Below are positions 44,127 through 53,422 of a stretch of DNA of 64,000 nt, in pieces (position 1 is the stretch's first letter; each line of letters opens with the position of its first letter). The DNA comes from Anaerobacillus sp. CMMVII (GTDB lineage Bacteria; Bacillota; Bacilli; Bacillales; Anaerobacillaceae), in assembly GCF_025377685.1 (NCBI RefSeq), contig NZ_JACEHK010000010.1, positions 372,001 to 436,000 on the forward strand. Direction: 5' to 3'. Both the position numbers and the translations under genes were made by a program. The notes below the pieces were generated by a model. That model did not search any database and had not been told where the DNA came from. It saw nothing but the letters and a program-made list of their open reading frames with translations.

Positions 44127-44863
44127 ATGACCGATCAAAGTATGAATCTCCTTGATCACCTAGATGAATTAAGAAAACGAATCATAATCGTTTTGGGAGC
44201 ATTTATTGTCTTTTTATAGCCAGCTTTGTATTTGTCCGAGATATATATGATTGGTTTGTCAAAGATTTGGACATGCCACTTACGGTTTTAGGACCAATGG
44301 ACATTATTTATGTCTATTTTTTACTTGCAGGTGTCATTGCCATTGCCTTAACAATCCCTGTGATTATCTTTCAAATATGGTTATTTATTAAACCTGCATT
44401 AACGAAAAGGGAGCAAGTGGTAACGTTAACCTATATTCCAGCATCTTTATTGTTATTTGTGGGTGGTTTGTCTTTCGGATATTTTGTCGTTCTACCATTA
44501 GTTCTTAACTTCCTCTTTGGTTTAGGGGGAGAAATGTTTACGATGATGTTTACGACCGACAAATATTTCCAATTTGTGCTTCGTATGACAATTCCATTTA
44601 GTATCCTTTTTGAGATGCCATTAGTGGTAATGTTCCTAACAAGTCTAGGAATAGTCACTCCTAGAGGAATGCAAAAAAATCGAAAATATGCGTTCTTTTT
44701 TATTGTCGTTATTTCGGTATTAATTTCACCGCCTGATTTTATTTCAGATGTATTAGTCATTATTCCATTAGTTTTCTTATACGAAGTAAGTATTGTTTTA
44801 TCAACAATTGTATACCGTAAGAAGTTAAAGCGAGAGCAGAGACTAACACAAGAAGATGAATAA
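44127..44863 (+). CDS. tatC: Sec-independent translocase subunit TatC, with a -1 frameshift
   Basis: The frame starts MTDQSMNLLDHLDELRKRI (the substrate-binding N-terminus of TatC) and stops at 44216 because one T is missing from the five-base run 44211-44215. Restored, it reads FIVFFIASFVFVRDIY and goes on through LTVLGPMDIIYVYFLLAG, FQIWLFIKPALTKREQ, FVLRMTIPFSILFEMPLVVMFL and SPPDFISDVL. Repaired length is 245 residues with six membrane helices. AAGGAG precedes the ATG. It recognises the RR signal peptides of the hydrogenase and NapA. Confidence 0.92.
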
Positions 44864-44868
44864 TAACG

Positions 44869-44903
44869 AAGCAGCGAAACCCTTTGGGTTCGCTGCTTTT
44901 TTT
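44869..44903 (+). terminator. tatC terminator
   Basis: AGCAGCGAAACCC / GGGTTCGCTGCT stem followed by seven T residues. Confidence 0.9.
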
Positions 44904-45081
44904 AGCTTAGGAAGTTCAACCATTTTTAGTACTAGATGTCTAGCGACTTGTTCTTTTTTCTATTTGTGACAAATTTCCGAATAGAATGATTACTGTGCTG
45001 AAAGTCATAGAATTTTCCATTTTTCCTTGATACTGTTAGTAATGTATACCTATTCTTTCTAATTAAGGGAGGGAAATGGAA

Positions 45082-46175
45082 ATGAGTTTTGAGAAAACCA
45101 TCTTTGAGGCTGCACTTGAAAAAGGAGTTTCGCGAAGGGATTTTTTGAAAGCGTGTACAGCGTTAACAGCCGTACTAGGTTTAGATTATTCTCAAACTAG
45201 TAATGTTGTTCAAGCGATGGAAACGAGCAAAAGAGTACCGGTTATTTGGCTTCAACTTATGGATTGTACTGGATGTTCTGAATCATTTATTCGTTCATCA
45301 CATCCAAGGACCGAGAATGTATTGCTAGATATGATTTCACTAGAATACAGTGAAGTCCTTTCAGCTGCTGCTGGAGACCAAATTGAAGAAAACAGAGAGA
45401 AGATTATGAAAGAGTTTAGCGGAGAATACATCTTAGCTGTTGAAGGAAACGTTACAGACGCTGAATTTCTAACTGTTGCTGGGCATTCTGCGCTTAAAAC
45501 ATTACAGGAAACCGCGAAACATGCGAAAGCAGTAATTGCCTATGGAAGTTGTGCGGCTTGGGGGGGGATTGCTGCTGCTAAGCCAAATCCTACAAACGCA
45601 AGAGCTGTAAGTGATGTTATTAAGGTGTTCCAGTTATGAACGTGCCAGGATGTCCGCCAATTGCAGAAGTCATGACGGGGGTGATTGCTCATGTAATCAC
45701 ATTTGGTAGATTACCAGAGTTAGATAGTAAAGGTAGACCAAAAGCGTTTTATAAATTAAGAATCCATGATAAATGTAATCGTAGAGCATACTTTGATGCA
45801 GGTCTATTTGTTGAGTCTTTTGATGATGAAGGAGCAAAAATTGGTTATTGCTTGTATAAAGTCGGCTGTCAAGGCCCTACGACATATAACTCATGTGCCG
45901 AAATGCGTTGGAATGGAGGAGTGAGTTACCCCATTCAATCAGGAAACCCATGTATTGGTTGCTCAGAAAAAGACTTCTGGGATGAGGGACCATTCTTTAC
46001 GCGTCGTACAAAAGTTCCTGGAACAAAAACGGCTGTAGATCCAATGATAGTTGGTAAATACGCAACGGGAGCTACAGTTGCAGGAATTGCTGCCCATGGA
46101 ACAGTAACCGCATTAAAAAAGAAACATGATGAAAAAAAATCGCCAAATAATACTGAGGTGAATAATAATGACTGA
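45082..46175 (+). CDS. hyaA: [NiFe] hydrogenase small subunit, with a -1 frameshift
   Basis: The electron-transfer subunit of a membrane-bound uptake hydrogenase. A Tat signal (SRRDFLKACTALTAVLGL) is followed by the proximal-cluster motif DCTGCSES. The frame breaks at 45624-45625 (one G missing). Restored, it reads DVIKGVPVMNVPGCPPIAEV. Distal and medial cluster ligands lie in HDKCNRRAYFDAG, GYCLYKVGCQGP and GNPCIGCSEKDFWDEG. A C-terminal membrane anchor (about KYATGATVAGIAAHGTVTAL) follows. Glycine stands at both supernumerary cysteine positions of O2-tolerant enzymes. AGGGAGG lies 9 bases before the chosen ATG. It overlaps hyaB by 8 bases. Confidence 0.93.
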
Positions 46176-47883
46176 GCGTATCGTTGTAGATCCCGTAACT
46201 AGAATAGAAGGGCATTTACGTATAGAAGCCGATATAAAAGATGGTGTAATTGAAAACGCTTACAGTTCTGGTACAGGAATTCGCGGTCTTGAGCAAATTG
46301 TTACAGGGCGAGACCCAAGAGATGTATGGGCATTTGTTCAGCGTATCTGTGGTGTGTGTACAACAACTCATGCCTTAGCATCTGTACGTGCAGTTGAGGA
46401 CGCCCTTGATATTCAAATTCCGAGAAATGCCCAGCTTATTCGGGAAATCATGAATGAGACTCAATTTGTTCATGACCATGTCGTCCATTTTTATCACCTC
46501 CATGCGTTAGATTGGGTGGACGTTGTAAGTGCTTTAAGTGCAGATCCAGCAGAGACTAGTAAAATAGCTCAGTCAATCTCTGATTGGTCAAAATCCTCAC
46601 CAGGGTACTTTAGAGAAGTTCAACAAAAGGTACAAAAGATTGTTGACAGTGGTCAGTTAGGGATTTTCGCAAACGGTTATTGGGGTCATGAAGCTTACAA
46701 ACTACCACCGGAAGTAAACTTACTAGCGGTTGCTCATTATTTAGAAGCACTAAATTGGCAAAAGGATATCGTCAAAATTCACACGATTTTAGGTGGGAAA
46801 AATCCACATCCTCACTATTTAGTCGGAGGTATGGCAACACCAATTGATATCAATGGTGATAATGCGATTAATGCCTCACAGCTAATGCAAATTTCACAAT
46901 TAATTGACGATGCCATGGAATTTGTAAATAAAGTGTATATTCCGGATTTATTAGCAATAGGTTCATTTTATAAAGACTGGCTTCACGGTGGTGGGATTCA
47001 AAACTTTATGAGTTTTGGTGATTTCTCTACGGGAGATGTTCGCGATATTGATCTATATAGAATGCCACGGGGAATTATCATCGATGGAAACTTAAAGCAG
47101 GTTCTCGACGTTGACCCTAAAGATCCTAAACAAATTAGAGAATATATCGATCATTCATGGTATACGTATAATGGCAAAGATGGTGGTGGAAAGCATCCAT
47201 GGGATGGTGAGACGACACTAAAGTATAGTGGTCCACAAGCACCTTTTAAACAACTTAATACAGATGAGAAATATACTTGGGTAAAAGCGCCTCGCTGGGA
47301 AGAAAAACCAATGGAAGTTGGTCCTCTAGCAAGAATTATGGTTGGCTATGCTAAAGGACAGCCAGAAATCGTTGAGATTGTTGATGCTACGCTTAACAAG
47401 TTAGATGTACCAATAACAGCATTGCAATCAGCTCTTGGGAGAACAGTGGCAAGAGGTCTAGAAACGGCTCTTATCGTTAAATGGTTAAGAAACGACATGG
47501 ATGAGCTTATTAGCAATATAAAAAATGGCGACCAAGTAACTTTTAATAGTGAGAAATGGGAGCCAAACTCTTGGCCAAAAGAAACTAAAGGTGTTGGCTG
47601 GATGGAGGCACCTCGTGGCGCTTTAGGACACTGGATTAGAATAGAAAATCAAAAAACAAGCAACTATCAAGCTGTCGTTCCAACAACATGGTTAGCTTCA
47701 CCAAAAGATCATTTAGGTCAGATTGGCCCTTATGAAGCTGCTCTCAAAGGAACACCAGTAGCAAATTCTAGTCAACCATTAGAGATTTTACGGATTATTC
47801 ATTCGTTTGACCCTTGTTTGGCATGCGCTGTCCATTTAACTGATTTAGAAAACAATCAGACTACTGAAATTCAAGTAGGTTAA
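46168..47883 (+). CDS. hyaB: [NiFe] hydrogenase large subunit
   Basis: A 571-residue catalytic subunit that splits H2 at a NiFe(CN)2CO centre. The nickel ligands are in the N-terminal RICGVCTTTHALASV and the C-terminal DPCLACAVH. The final 14 residues or so after the histidine (LTDLENNQTTEIQVG) form the peptide removed by the maturation protease. The start ERIVVDPVTRIEGHLRIEAD, GKNPHPHYLVGGM and the ending are typical of group 1 membrane uptake hydrogenases. It has no signal peptide and is exported with the small subunit. It forms an operon with hyaA, hyaC and hyaD. Confidence 0.96.
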   Translation: MTERIVVDPVTRIEGHLRIEADIKDGVIENAYSSGTGIRGLEQIVTGRDPRDVWAFVQRICGVCTTTHALASVRAVEDALDIQIPRNAQLIREIMNETQFVHDHVVHFYHLHALDWVDVVSALSADPAETSKIAQSISDWSKSSPGYFREVQQKVQKIVDSGQLGIFANGYWGHEAYKLPPEVNLLAVAHYLEALNWQKDIVKIHTILGGKNPHPHYLVGGMATPIDINGDNAINASQLMQISQLIDDAMEFVNKVYIPDLLAIGSFYKDWLHGGGIQNFMSFGDFSTGDVRDIDLYRMPRGIIIDGNLKQVLDVDPKDPKQIREYIDHSWYTYNGKDGGGKHPWDGETTLKYSGPQAPFKQLNTDEKYTWVKAPRWEEKPMEVGPLARIMVGYAKGQPEIVEIVDATLNKLDVPITALQSALGRTVARGLETALIVKWLRNDMDELISNIKNGDQVTFNSEKWEPNSWPKETKGVGWMEAPRGALGHWIRIENQKTSNYQAVVPTTWLASPKDHLGQIGPYEAALKGTPVANSSQPLEILRIIHSFDPCLACAVHLTDLENNQTTEIQVG

Positions 47884-47896
47884 GGGGGGGAAGGTA

Positions 47897-48628
47897 ATGG
47901 CCGTTCCCGTAAAAAATAATTCAGCAGCTGAGAAAGTGATGAGCAAGGAATATGAAAAAAAATTAAAGAAGGTTTATGTTTGGGAACTCCCTGTGCGGAT
48001 TTTTCATTGGGTGAACGCTGCTGCAATTCTAATCTTATTAATCACTGGATTTTACATTGCACAGCCGTTTGTATCACCTACCGTGCACACAAATGCCACA
48101 CCGTCAGTTTTAATGTCATTCATGCGTAATGTTCACTTTTATACGGCTTTTATATTTACAATTACGTTAATTTTTCGTTTTTATTGGACTTTCAAAGGAA
48201 ATAAGTATGCTAGGTCTTATCCGCATAAAAAAGAATTTTGGACGGGTGTCTTTGAAGTGCTTAAGTATTATTTATTTTTACCAAATAAGAAAAAGCATTA
48301 TATCGGCCACAATCCAATGGCGGAGTTTAGTTATTGGATTTTCGTTGTATTTGGCTCAATAGTCATAACGTTTACGGGTTATTATCTTTTATTTGAACCA
48401 ACGCCGCATACCTGGTATGCTGCACTTTTTGCTTGGGTTCCTGCAGTCTTGGGAGATAGTATGTCTGTACGTGCAGTTCATCATTGGGTAGCGTGGGGCT
48501 TCGTTATTTTTACAATTATTCATATTTACATGGCTTTTCGTGATGATTGGCTTGGAAAAAACGGCTCCATGTCAAGTATTTTCACAGGATATAAGACGGA
48601 AGAAGTAGATGATGAAGATGAACGCTAA
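47897..48628 (+). CDS. hyaC: Ni/Fe-hydrogenase b-type cytochrome
   Basis: A 243-residue di-heme cytochrome b that accepts electrons from the small subunit and reduces menaquinone. Four transmembrane helices carry the heme histidines in RIFHWVNAAAILILLI, NVHFYTAFIFTITLIFR and VHHWVAWGFVIFTIIHIYMAF. The N-terminus KVYVWELPVRIFHW is the family hallmark. GGGGGGAAGG precedes the ATG. It lies 13 bases after hyaB. Confidence 0.94.
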   Translation: MAVPVKNNSAAEKVMSKEYEKKLKKVYVWELPVRIFHWVNAAAILILLITGFYIAQPFVSPTVHTNATPSVLMSFMRNVHFYTAFIFTITLIFRFYWTFKGNKYARSYPHKKEFWTGVFEVLKYYLFLPNKKKHYIGHNPMAEFSYWIFVVFGSIVITFTGYYLLFEPTPHTWYAALFAWVPAVLGDSMSVRAVHHWVAWGFVIFTIIHIYMAFRDDWLGKNGSMSSIFTGYKTEEVDDEDER

Positions 48629-48650
48629 TATTAGTACTGAAGGTGAAAAT

Positions 48651-49154
48651 ATGACTTGTAAGCTAGAAAAAAAGACAAAAAAAATAACGATTTTAGGAAT
48701 TGGCAACACCCTCTATTCAGATGAGGGTGTTGGTGTTCATATTTTATCAATCCTGCGAGAAATGTTTAAAGATTGCAAGGAAGATGAGTTGGAAATTATT
48801 GAGGGAGCAACAGATGGGATGAAACTACTGGGTCCAGTGGAGGACACAGAATATTTGATCATTCTTGATGCTATTAATGCAGGGAAAGCACCAGGAACAA
48901 TCATAACTATTAAGAATGATGATATACCTGCCTTCTTTGGAGTGAAAATGTCTGTCCACCAAGTGGGTTTTCAAGAAGTTCTTTTTGCAGCGAGAATTAG
49001 AGAATGTTTACCTGAAGAAATGATTATGTTTGGGATACAGCCTGAATCTCTTGAACTTGGTCTTGATTTAACTAGTACTGTTAATGATAAGTTACAAAAC
49101 TTAGCAGGGATGATAAAGGACCAAGTGGATACTTGGAGGGAGAAGTTTGAATAG
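48651..49154 (+). CDS. hyaD: Hydrogenase maturation protease
   Basis: A 167-residue HyaD/HybD-type endopeptidase that trims the large-subunit C-terminus after nickel insertion. ILGIGNTLYSDEGVGVHIL carries the first metal-binding acidic residue, IILDAINAG the second, and MSVHQVGFQEVL the histidine. ATG at 48651 has AAGGTG 7 bases upstream; an in-frame start at 48609 would overlap hyaC further. It overlaps the next gene by 8 bases. Confidence 0.92.
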   Translation: MTCKLEKKTKKITILGIGNTLYSDEGVGVHILSILREMFKDCKEDELEIIEGATDGMKLLGPVEDTEYLIILDAINAGKAPGTIITIKNDDIPAFFGVKMSVHQVGFQEVLFAARIRECLPEEMIMFGIQPESLELGLDLTSTVNDKLQNLAGMIKDQVDTWREKFE

Positions 49155-49560
49155 GCTTCAATTTCTTACGGAATTGAGAAAGAGTCTCCTAAAGACTACG
49201 CAGGAAATTAGTTTACCAATCATTACTGACGAGCTTGAAAAATTTGATGAATTGGCAAATCAAATCGTTGGGGTAAAATGGGTAAAACTTGACGGGATTA
49301 CAGCAACTTCTTTACAAAGTATTCAAGAATTTTTTACTAACAATAAATCGATTTTGTTGGTTAGTAAGGGTGGACAGTTAAAGGCGTATGGGAAGATGTG
49401 TCTTAATTGTCAGTCATTAACCCAATGGATATCGTATGAGAATAAAATGAAATGCTCTAATTGTGACAAAACATTAGATGTTATTTCTGAAACTGGGGAC
49501 CTAACCTGTAAACGTTATTACACCAAAGAGAAAAACGGAGAGTGGTTTATTGGAGTGTAG
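49147..49560 (+). CDS. Zinc-ribbon protein of the hydrogenase operon, function unknown
   Basis: A 137-residue protein with no recognised family. The first ~85 residues are alpha/beta (LPIITDELEKFDELANQIVG; SILLVSKGGQLKAYGKM). Two cysteine pairs, CLNC and CSNC, 20 or so residues apart, suggest a zinc ribbon or rubredoxin-like knuckle. It starts at TTG within the end of hyaD (GGAGGGAGAAG upstream), so it is translationally coupled to hydrogenase maturation. A role in small-subunit cluster assembly or quality control, like HupH/HyaE-type accessory factors, is only inference. Confidence 0.65.
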   Translation: MNRLQFLTELRKSLLKTTQEISLPIITDELEKFDELANQIVGVKWVKLDGITATSLQSIQEFFTNNKSILLVSKGGQLKAYGKMCLNCQSLTQWISYENKMKCSNCDKTLDVISETGDLTCKRYYTKEKNGEWFIGV

Positions 49561-49655
49561 GTCCCTTCTCTTTTTTTACATTTTTAGGGTAAACATTGCT
49601 TTTGGAAACGTTTTTCGTGATGTTTTGTCGCTTAGTATGATACAAATAATCTTTC

Positions 49656-49842
49656 AAAAAGGCTGTTTTCGTAAACTTTGTTGCTTTTAGGTCGTCTTTT
49701 GATATAAATACGCTTTTTGGGACAAATTCATTTGTCCCAATGGATTATTTATTCTCAAATGCTTCACGCAAAGTGTGAAGAACCAAGCATTCGCATGGTT
49801 ACGACCTAAAAGCTAATGGCAACAATTTTTTAGAAAAGAGCG
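49656..49842 (+). repeat. Dispersed hairpin repeat, long copy
   Basis: About 187 bases, closely matching 42059-42244 throughout, including GGGACAAAT/ATTTGTCCC and GGTCG...CGACC. It lies between the structural hydrogenase operon and hypA, so it may separate the two transcripts. Confidence 0.85.
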
Positions 49843-49891
49843 TTCTAAAATGAGATAACAGCATTTTAAAAATTGATAAAGGAAGATTGCT

Positions 49892-50245
49892 ATGCATGAG
49901 ATGGCTTTAATGGGTGATATTCTAAATATCATTCAAAACGATATTCAAAAACGTAACTTGTCAAAGGTGACCAAAATTGAACTAATTGTCGGTGATATTA
50001 GCAATGCTTTGCCTGACGCGTTAGAAATGGCTTTTTCGATCTATAAAACTCAGTCAATTTCCTTCTTGGACAAGGAAACAACCCTAGTTATCCACCGCGA
50101 AAAGGCATTAGCCAAATGTTATATCTGTAGTGAGGAATATGTCCCTGATCAGAAGCTAGCAATCTGCCCGAGTTGTAAAATTCCAAGTGGAAACCTAATA
50201 TCTGGAGAAACATTTAAAGTATATTCATATGAGGGGTGTTCGTAA
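49892..50245 (+). CDS. hypA: Hydrogenase nickel-insertion protein HypA
   Basis: A 117-residue nickel metallochaperone. The N-terminal MHEMAL gives the nickel-binding His2, and the zinc domain is CYIC-x(13)-CPSC. It delivers nickel to the hydrogenase large subunit with HypB. A GGAAG site precedes the ATG. First gene of the hypA-B-F-C-D-E cluster, with an A/T-rich leader next to the hairpin repeat. Confidence 0.94.
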   Translation: MHEMALMGDILNIIQNDIQKRNLSKVTKIELIVGDISNALPDALEMAFSIYKTQSISFLDKETTLVIHREKALAKCYICSEEYVPDQKLAICPSCKIPSGNLISGETFKVYSYEGCS

Positions 50246-50247
50246 TA

Positions 50248-50898
50248 ATGAAGGTTACATTAAATCAAGATGTCTTAACTGATAATAATTCTGCAGCTGC
50301 TTTTTTACGAGAACAATTTCAACAAAGCAAAACGTTAGTTATTAATGTCATGAGTTCACCCGGGGCAGGAAAAACAACGCTTTTAGAAAAAACAATTGCT
50401 GAATTAAGTCAGGATTATCGAATTGGTGTTATTGAAGGAGACCTAGCAACAGAAATTGATGCAGACCGTATTCGTGCTGCAGGTGCTAAAGCTGTACAAA
50501 TAAACACAAATGGTGGCTGTCACCTCGATGCTAGAATGGTAGCAAAAGCCATTCCCGAATTTGACCTTTCAGAAATTGATATCTTATTTATCGAAAACGT
50601 CGGAAACCTTGTATGTCCTTCAGGTTATGACCTTGGCCAACAGCATAAAATTGCCGTTTTAAGTGTTCCTGAAGGCAATGATAAAATCCCTAAATATCCT
50701 GTTATGTTTCGCCGAACTGAACTAGTTCTTATAAATAAAATAGATTTATTGCCATACTTGAATTTTAATGTTGAACTAGCCGAAGAAGATTTAAAAGGAA
50801 TTAACCCTGTTTCTAAACTACTTAAAGTATCTGCAACAACTTGCGAAGGAATGGATCATTGGTTTAATTGGATCAGAGAAGCCTATGGAAAACTATAA
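50248..50898 (+). CDS. hypB: Hydrogenase nickel-incorporation GTPase HypB
   Basis: A 216-residue SIMIBI GTPase. Walker A is SSPGAGKTTLLEKTI; further motifs are VIEGDLATEIDADRI, NGGCHLDARMV (metal-site Cys/His), ENVGNLVCPSGYDLG and NKIDLLPYL. It lacks a CxxCGC start and histidine-rich N-terminal stretch, so it probably does not store nickel. ATG at 50248 has GAGGGGTG upstream. It overlaps hypF by 14 bases. Confidence 0.94.
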   Translation: MKVTLNQDVLTDNNSAAAFLREQFQQSKTLVINVMSSPGAGKTTLLEKTIAELSQDYRIGVIEGDLATEIDADRIRAAGAKAVQINTNGGCHLDARMVAKAIPEFDLSEIDILFIENVGNLVCPSGYDLGQQHKIAVLSVPEGNDKIPKYPVMFRRTELVLINKIDLLPYLNFNVELAEEDLKGINPVSKLLKVSATTCEGMDHWFNWIREAYGKL

Positions 50899-53220
50899 AG
50901 CTACCAAGATTACTATCATAGGAAGGGTACAAGGTGTGGGCTTTAGACCATTCATTTTTTCAATAGCAGATAGATATGAGATTTTTGGGACTGTTCAAAA
51001 TAATATGGATGGCGTCAAAATATTTGCAGAAGGAAAAGGATCTTCACTTCACTCATTTATTGATGAAATAAAAAATCACCCACCACGTATTTCAAGAATA
51101 GATCAGGTAACGGTTGAAGAAATTGAAGTGCAGGGCTTCAATACTTTTACGATTATTGAGAGTGACCGAAGTGGTAAATCTTCACTTGTAATTCCAGTTG
51201 ATACAGCCGTATGTCCGGAATGTTTAGAGGAAATGGCAGACCCTGCTAACTTCCGCTATCAGTACCCGTTTATTAACTGTACGCAATGTGGTCCAAGATA
51301 CACGATTATTAGAGAACTTCCTTATGACCGTCCTTTTACGACAATGAAGGAATTTCAAATGTGTGAGAACTGTCAAAAAGAGTACGATGACCCAACGAAC
51401 AGAAGACATCACGCTCAACCAATTGCCTGCCCCACATGTGGTCCGATTTACGAATTAACGTCTATTCATGGAGAAAAGATAGACAAAGGGCTGCAAGCGA
51501 TTCTTGAAACAAAAAAACATATAAAAGACGGAAAAATCGTGGCCATAAAAGGTATTGGGGGCTATCACTTAGCTTGTGATGCTACCAATGAATACGCAGT
51601 ATCTAGACTAAGGAAAAGAAAAAATCGTCCCAATCGCCCGCTAGCTGTTATGGCTGCGAGCATTACTGCAATTGAGAGAATTGCATCTTTATCGCAAGGG
51701 GAGATTGAACTTCTACATTCACCTGAGGCCCCAATCGTTATTGCTAAGAAAAAAATGACGTGCCTATTGCTCAGGTAGTTGCTCCAGGTATGAATACGGT
51801 AGGTTTGTTTTTACCATATACACCATTACACAATTTATTGTTTTCAGATCAACAGCTTGAGTACTTGATCTTGACAAGTGCCAATCCATCGGGGTTACCG
51901 ATTCTTTATAGAGATGATGAGGCATATAGTTATTTAGAGGGGATTGCTGATTTTGTTTTGAGTTCAAACCGCAAAATTGACCACCCCATTGACGATTCCG
52001 TAGTGCAGCTAGTAAATGGAGAACCTCAATTTTTCCGCAGGGCTCGGGGCTATGTTCCTGATCCAATCTTTACAGCGCATGAGGTTAATGGAGTGATTGC
52101 TTTAGGGCCCCAGCAGAAAAATACATTTGCTATTGGTAGATTTGATCAGATTTTTATCGGTCCGCATATAGGCGATATGGAAACGATCGAGGTAACTGAA
52201 CATTACATGAACGAGTTTCGTCACCTCATGAAATGGATGGGTGTAAGTATAGAAGCAGTAGCAGTTGATAAACATCCTCTCTATGAAACTGGAAAACTAG
52301 CATTAGAGCTTGATTGTCCAACTATTATTCCCGTACAACATCACCACGCTCACCATGTAGCCTGTATGGAAGATAACCACCTGAAAGAGCCTTGTTTCGG
52401 TATTATTCTTGATGGTACGGGTTATGGCCTTGACGGGAATATTTGGGGGTTTGAGCTACTCTATGGAAATCCAAATTCATTTGAGAGACTTGGACATTTA
52501 TCATACCACCACTTACCTGGTGGAGAAAAGGCCGTCAAAGAGCCTTGGCGAAATGCAGTTGGGTTCTTGCTTTCACAATTTGGTATGAAAGTTGGAAAAG
52601 AGCTTTCTAATAAACTTTTTGTTAATAAGACGAAAGAAATCGACGTTATTTCCACCATGGTAGACAAAGGAATGAATAGTCCATTAGCAGGTACTTGTGG
52701 AAGGCTATTTGATGTAGTTAGTGCGATCACAGGAGTTTCCCATATATCTACTTATGACGGGGAAGCGGCGATCCGTTTTTCAGAGTTGGTCGATGTGAAT
52801 GATGCGGGTGATGAGTATTATCCATATGAGCTAACTAAGAAAGCAGGGATTATTGAGATTTCAGTAAAAAAAATGATATTAAAGATTATAAAGGAAGTTG
52901 AGGCAGGTAAGGAAGTTAAACAAATAGCACTAAAATTCCATGAAACAATTGTACAAATGTGTCTTTCCTTGATTTTAGTGGCTGCTCAAACCAAGCCAAG
53001 TTTAACGAAAAAAGTAGTACTGTCAGGGGGAAGCTTCCATAATCGCTACCTTGCGACAAGACTTATGAGTCTGCTAAAAGAGCATGGGTTTCAAGTTTTT
53101 ACACATAAAAATGTGCCATGTAATGACGGTGGAATTTCGCTAGGTCAAATAATTATTGCAGCAGAGAAATACAAACAGATGAGGAGGGAAATGAAAAATG
53201 TGTGTTGGAGTTCCAGCTAA
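50885..53220 (+). CDS. hypF: Carbamoyltransferase HypF, with a -1 frameshift
   Basis: A 778-residue enzyme that makes the cyanide ligands from carbamoyl phosphate with HypE. The N-terminal acylphosphatase domain has GRVQGVGFRPFIF; two zinc fingers follow (CPECLEEM-x-CTQCGPRY; CENC-x-CPTCGP); then the YrdC-like domain (KGIGGYHLACDATN) and the Kae1-like domain (VQHHHAHHVACMEDN; LDGTGYGLDG; LSGGSFHN). The frame breaks at the seven-A run 51749-51755; one more A joins APIVIAKK to NDVPIAQVVAPGMNTVGLFLPY. It overlaps hypC by 23 bases. Confidence 0.94.
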
Positions 53221-53422
53221 GATAATTGAAAAACAAGAGTATTCAGCGGTTGTTGATGTCATGGGTTCACAAATGACTGTAGGAATTATTTTTGTTCCAG
53301 AGGTAAAACTTGGGGACTATGTGATTGTTCATGCTGGTCAAGCAATGTCGATCGTTGATGAAGATTATGCTCATGCCAGCTTAGAAGAATGGAGGAAAAT
53401 AGCGGATGCTAGAAACTCTTAA
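53198..53422 (+). CDS. hypC: Hydrogenase assembly chaperone HypC
   Basis: A 74-residue HypC/HupF protein starting MCVGVPAKI, with the essential Cys2 that binds the Fe(CN)2CO unit with HypD and then the large-subunit precursor. GGDYVIVHAG-like LGDYVIVHAGQAMSIVDE is the second signature. GAGGAGGGAAATGAAAA precedes the ATG. Coupled to hypF and hypD by overlaps. Confidence 0.95.
   Translation: MCVGVPAKIIEKQEYSAVVDVMGSQMTVGIIFVPEVKLGDYVIVHAGQAMSIVDEDYAHASLEEWRKIADARNS

Noticed and set aside
44940-45060. FNR box before the hydrogenase operon (TGTGACAAATTTCCGA)
   Set aside because: Only one half-site fits; the other (TCCGA) differs too much from TCACA to claim.
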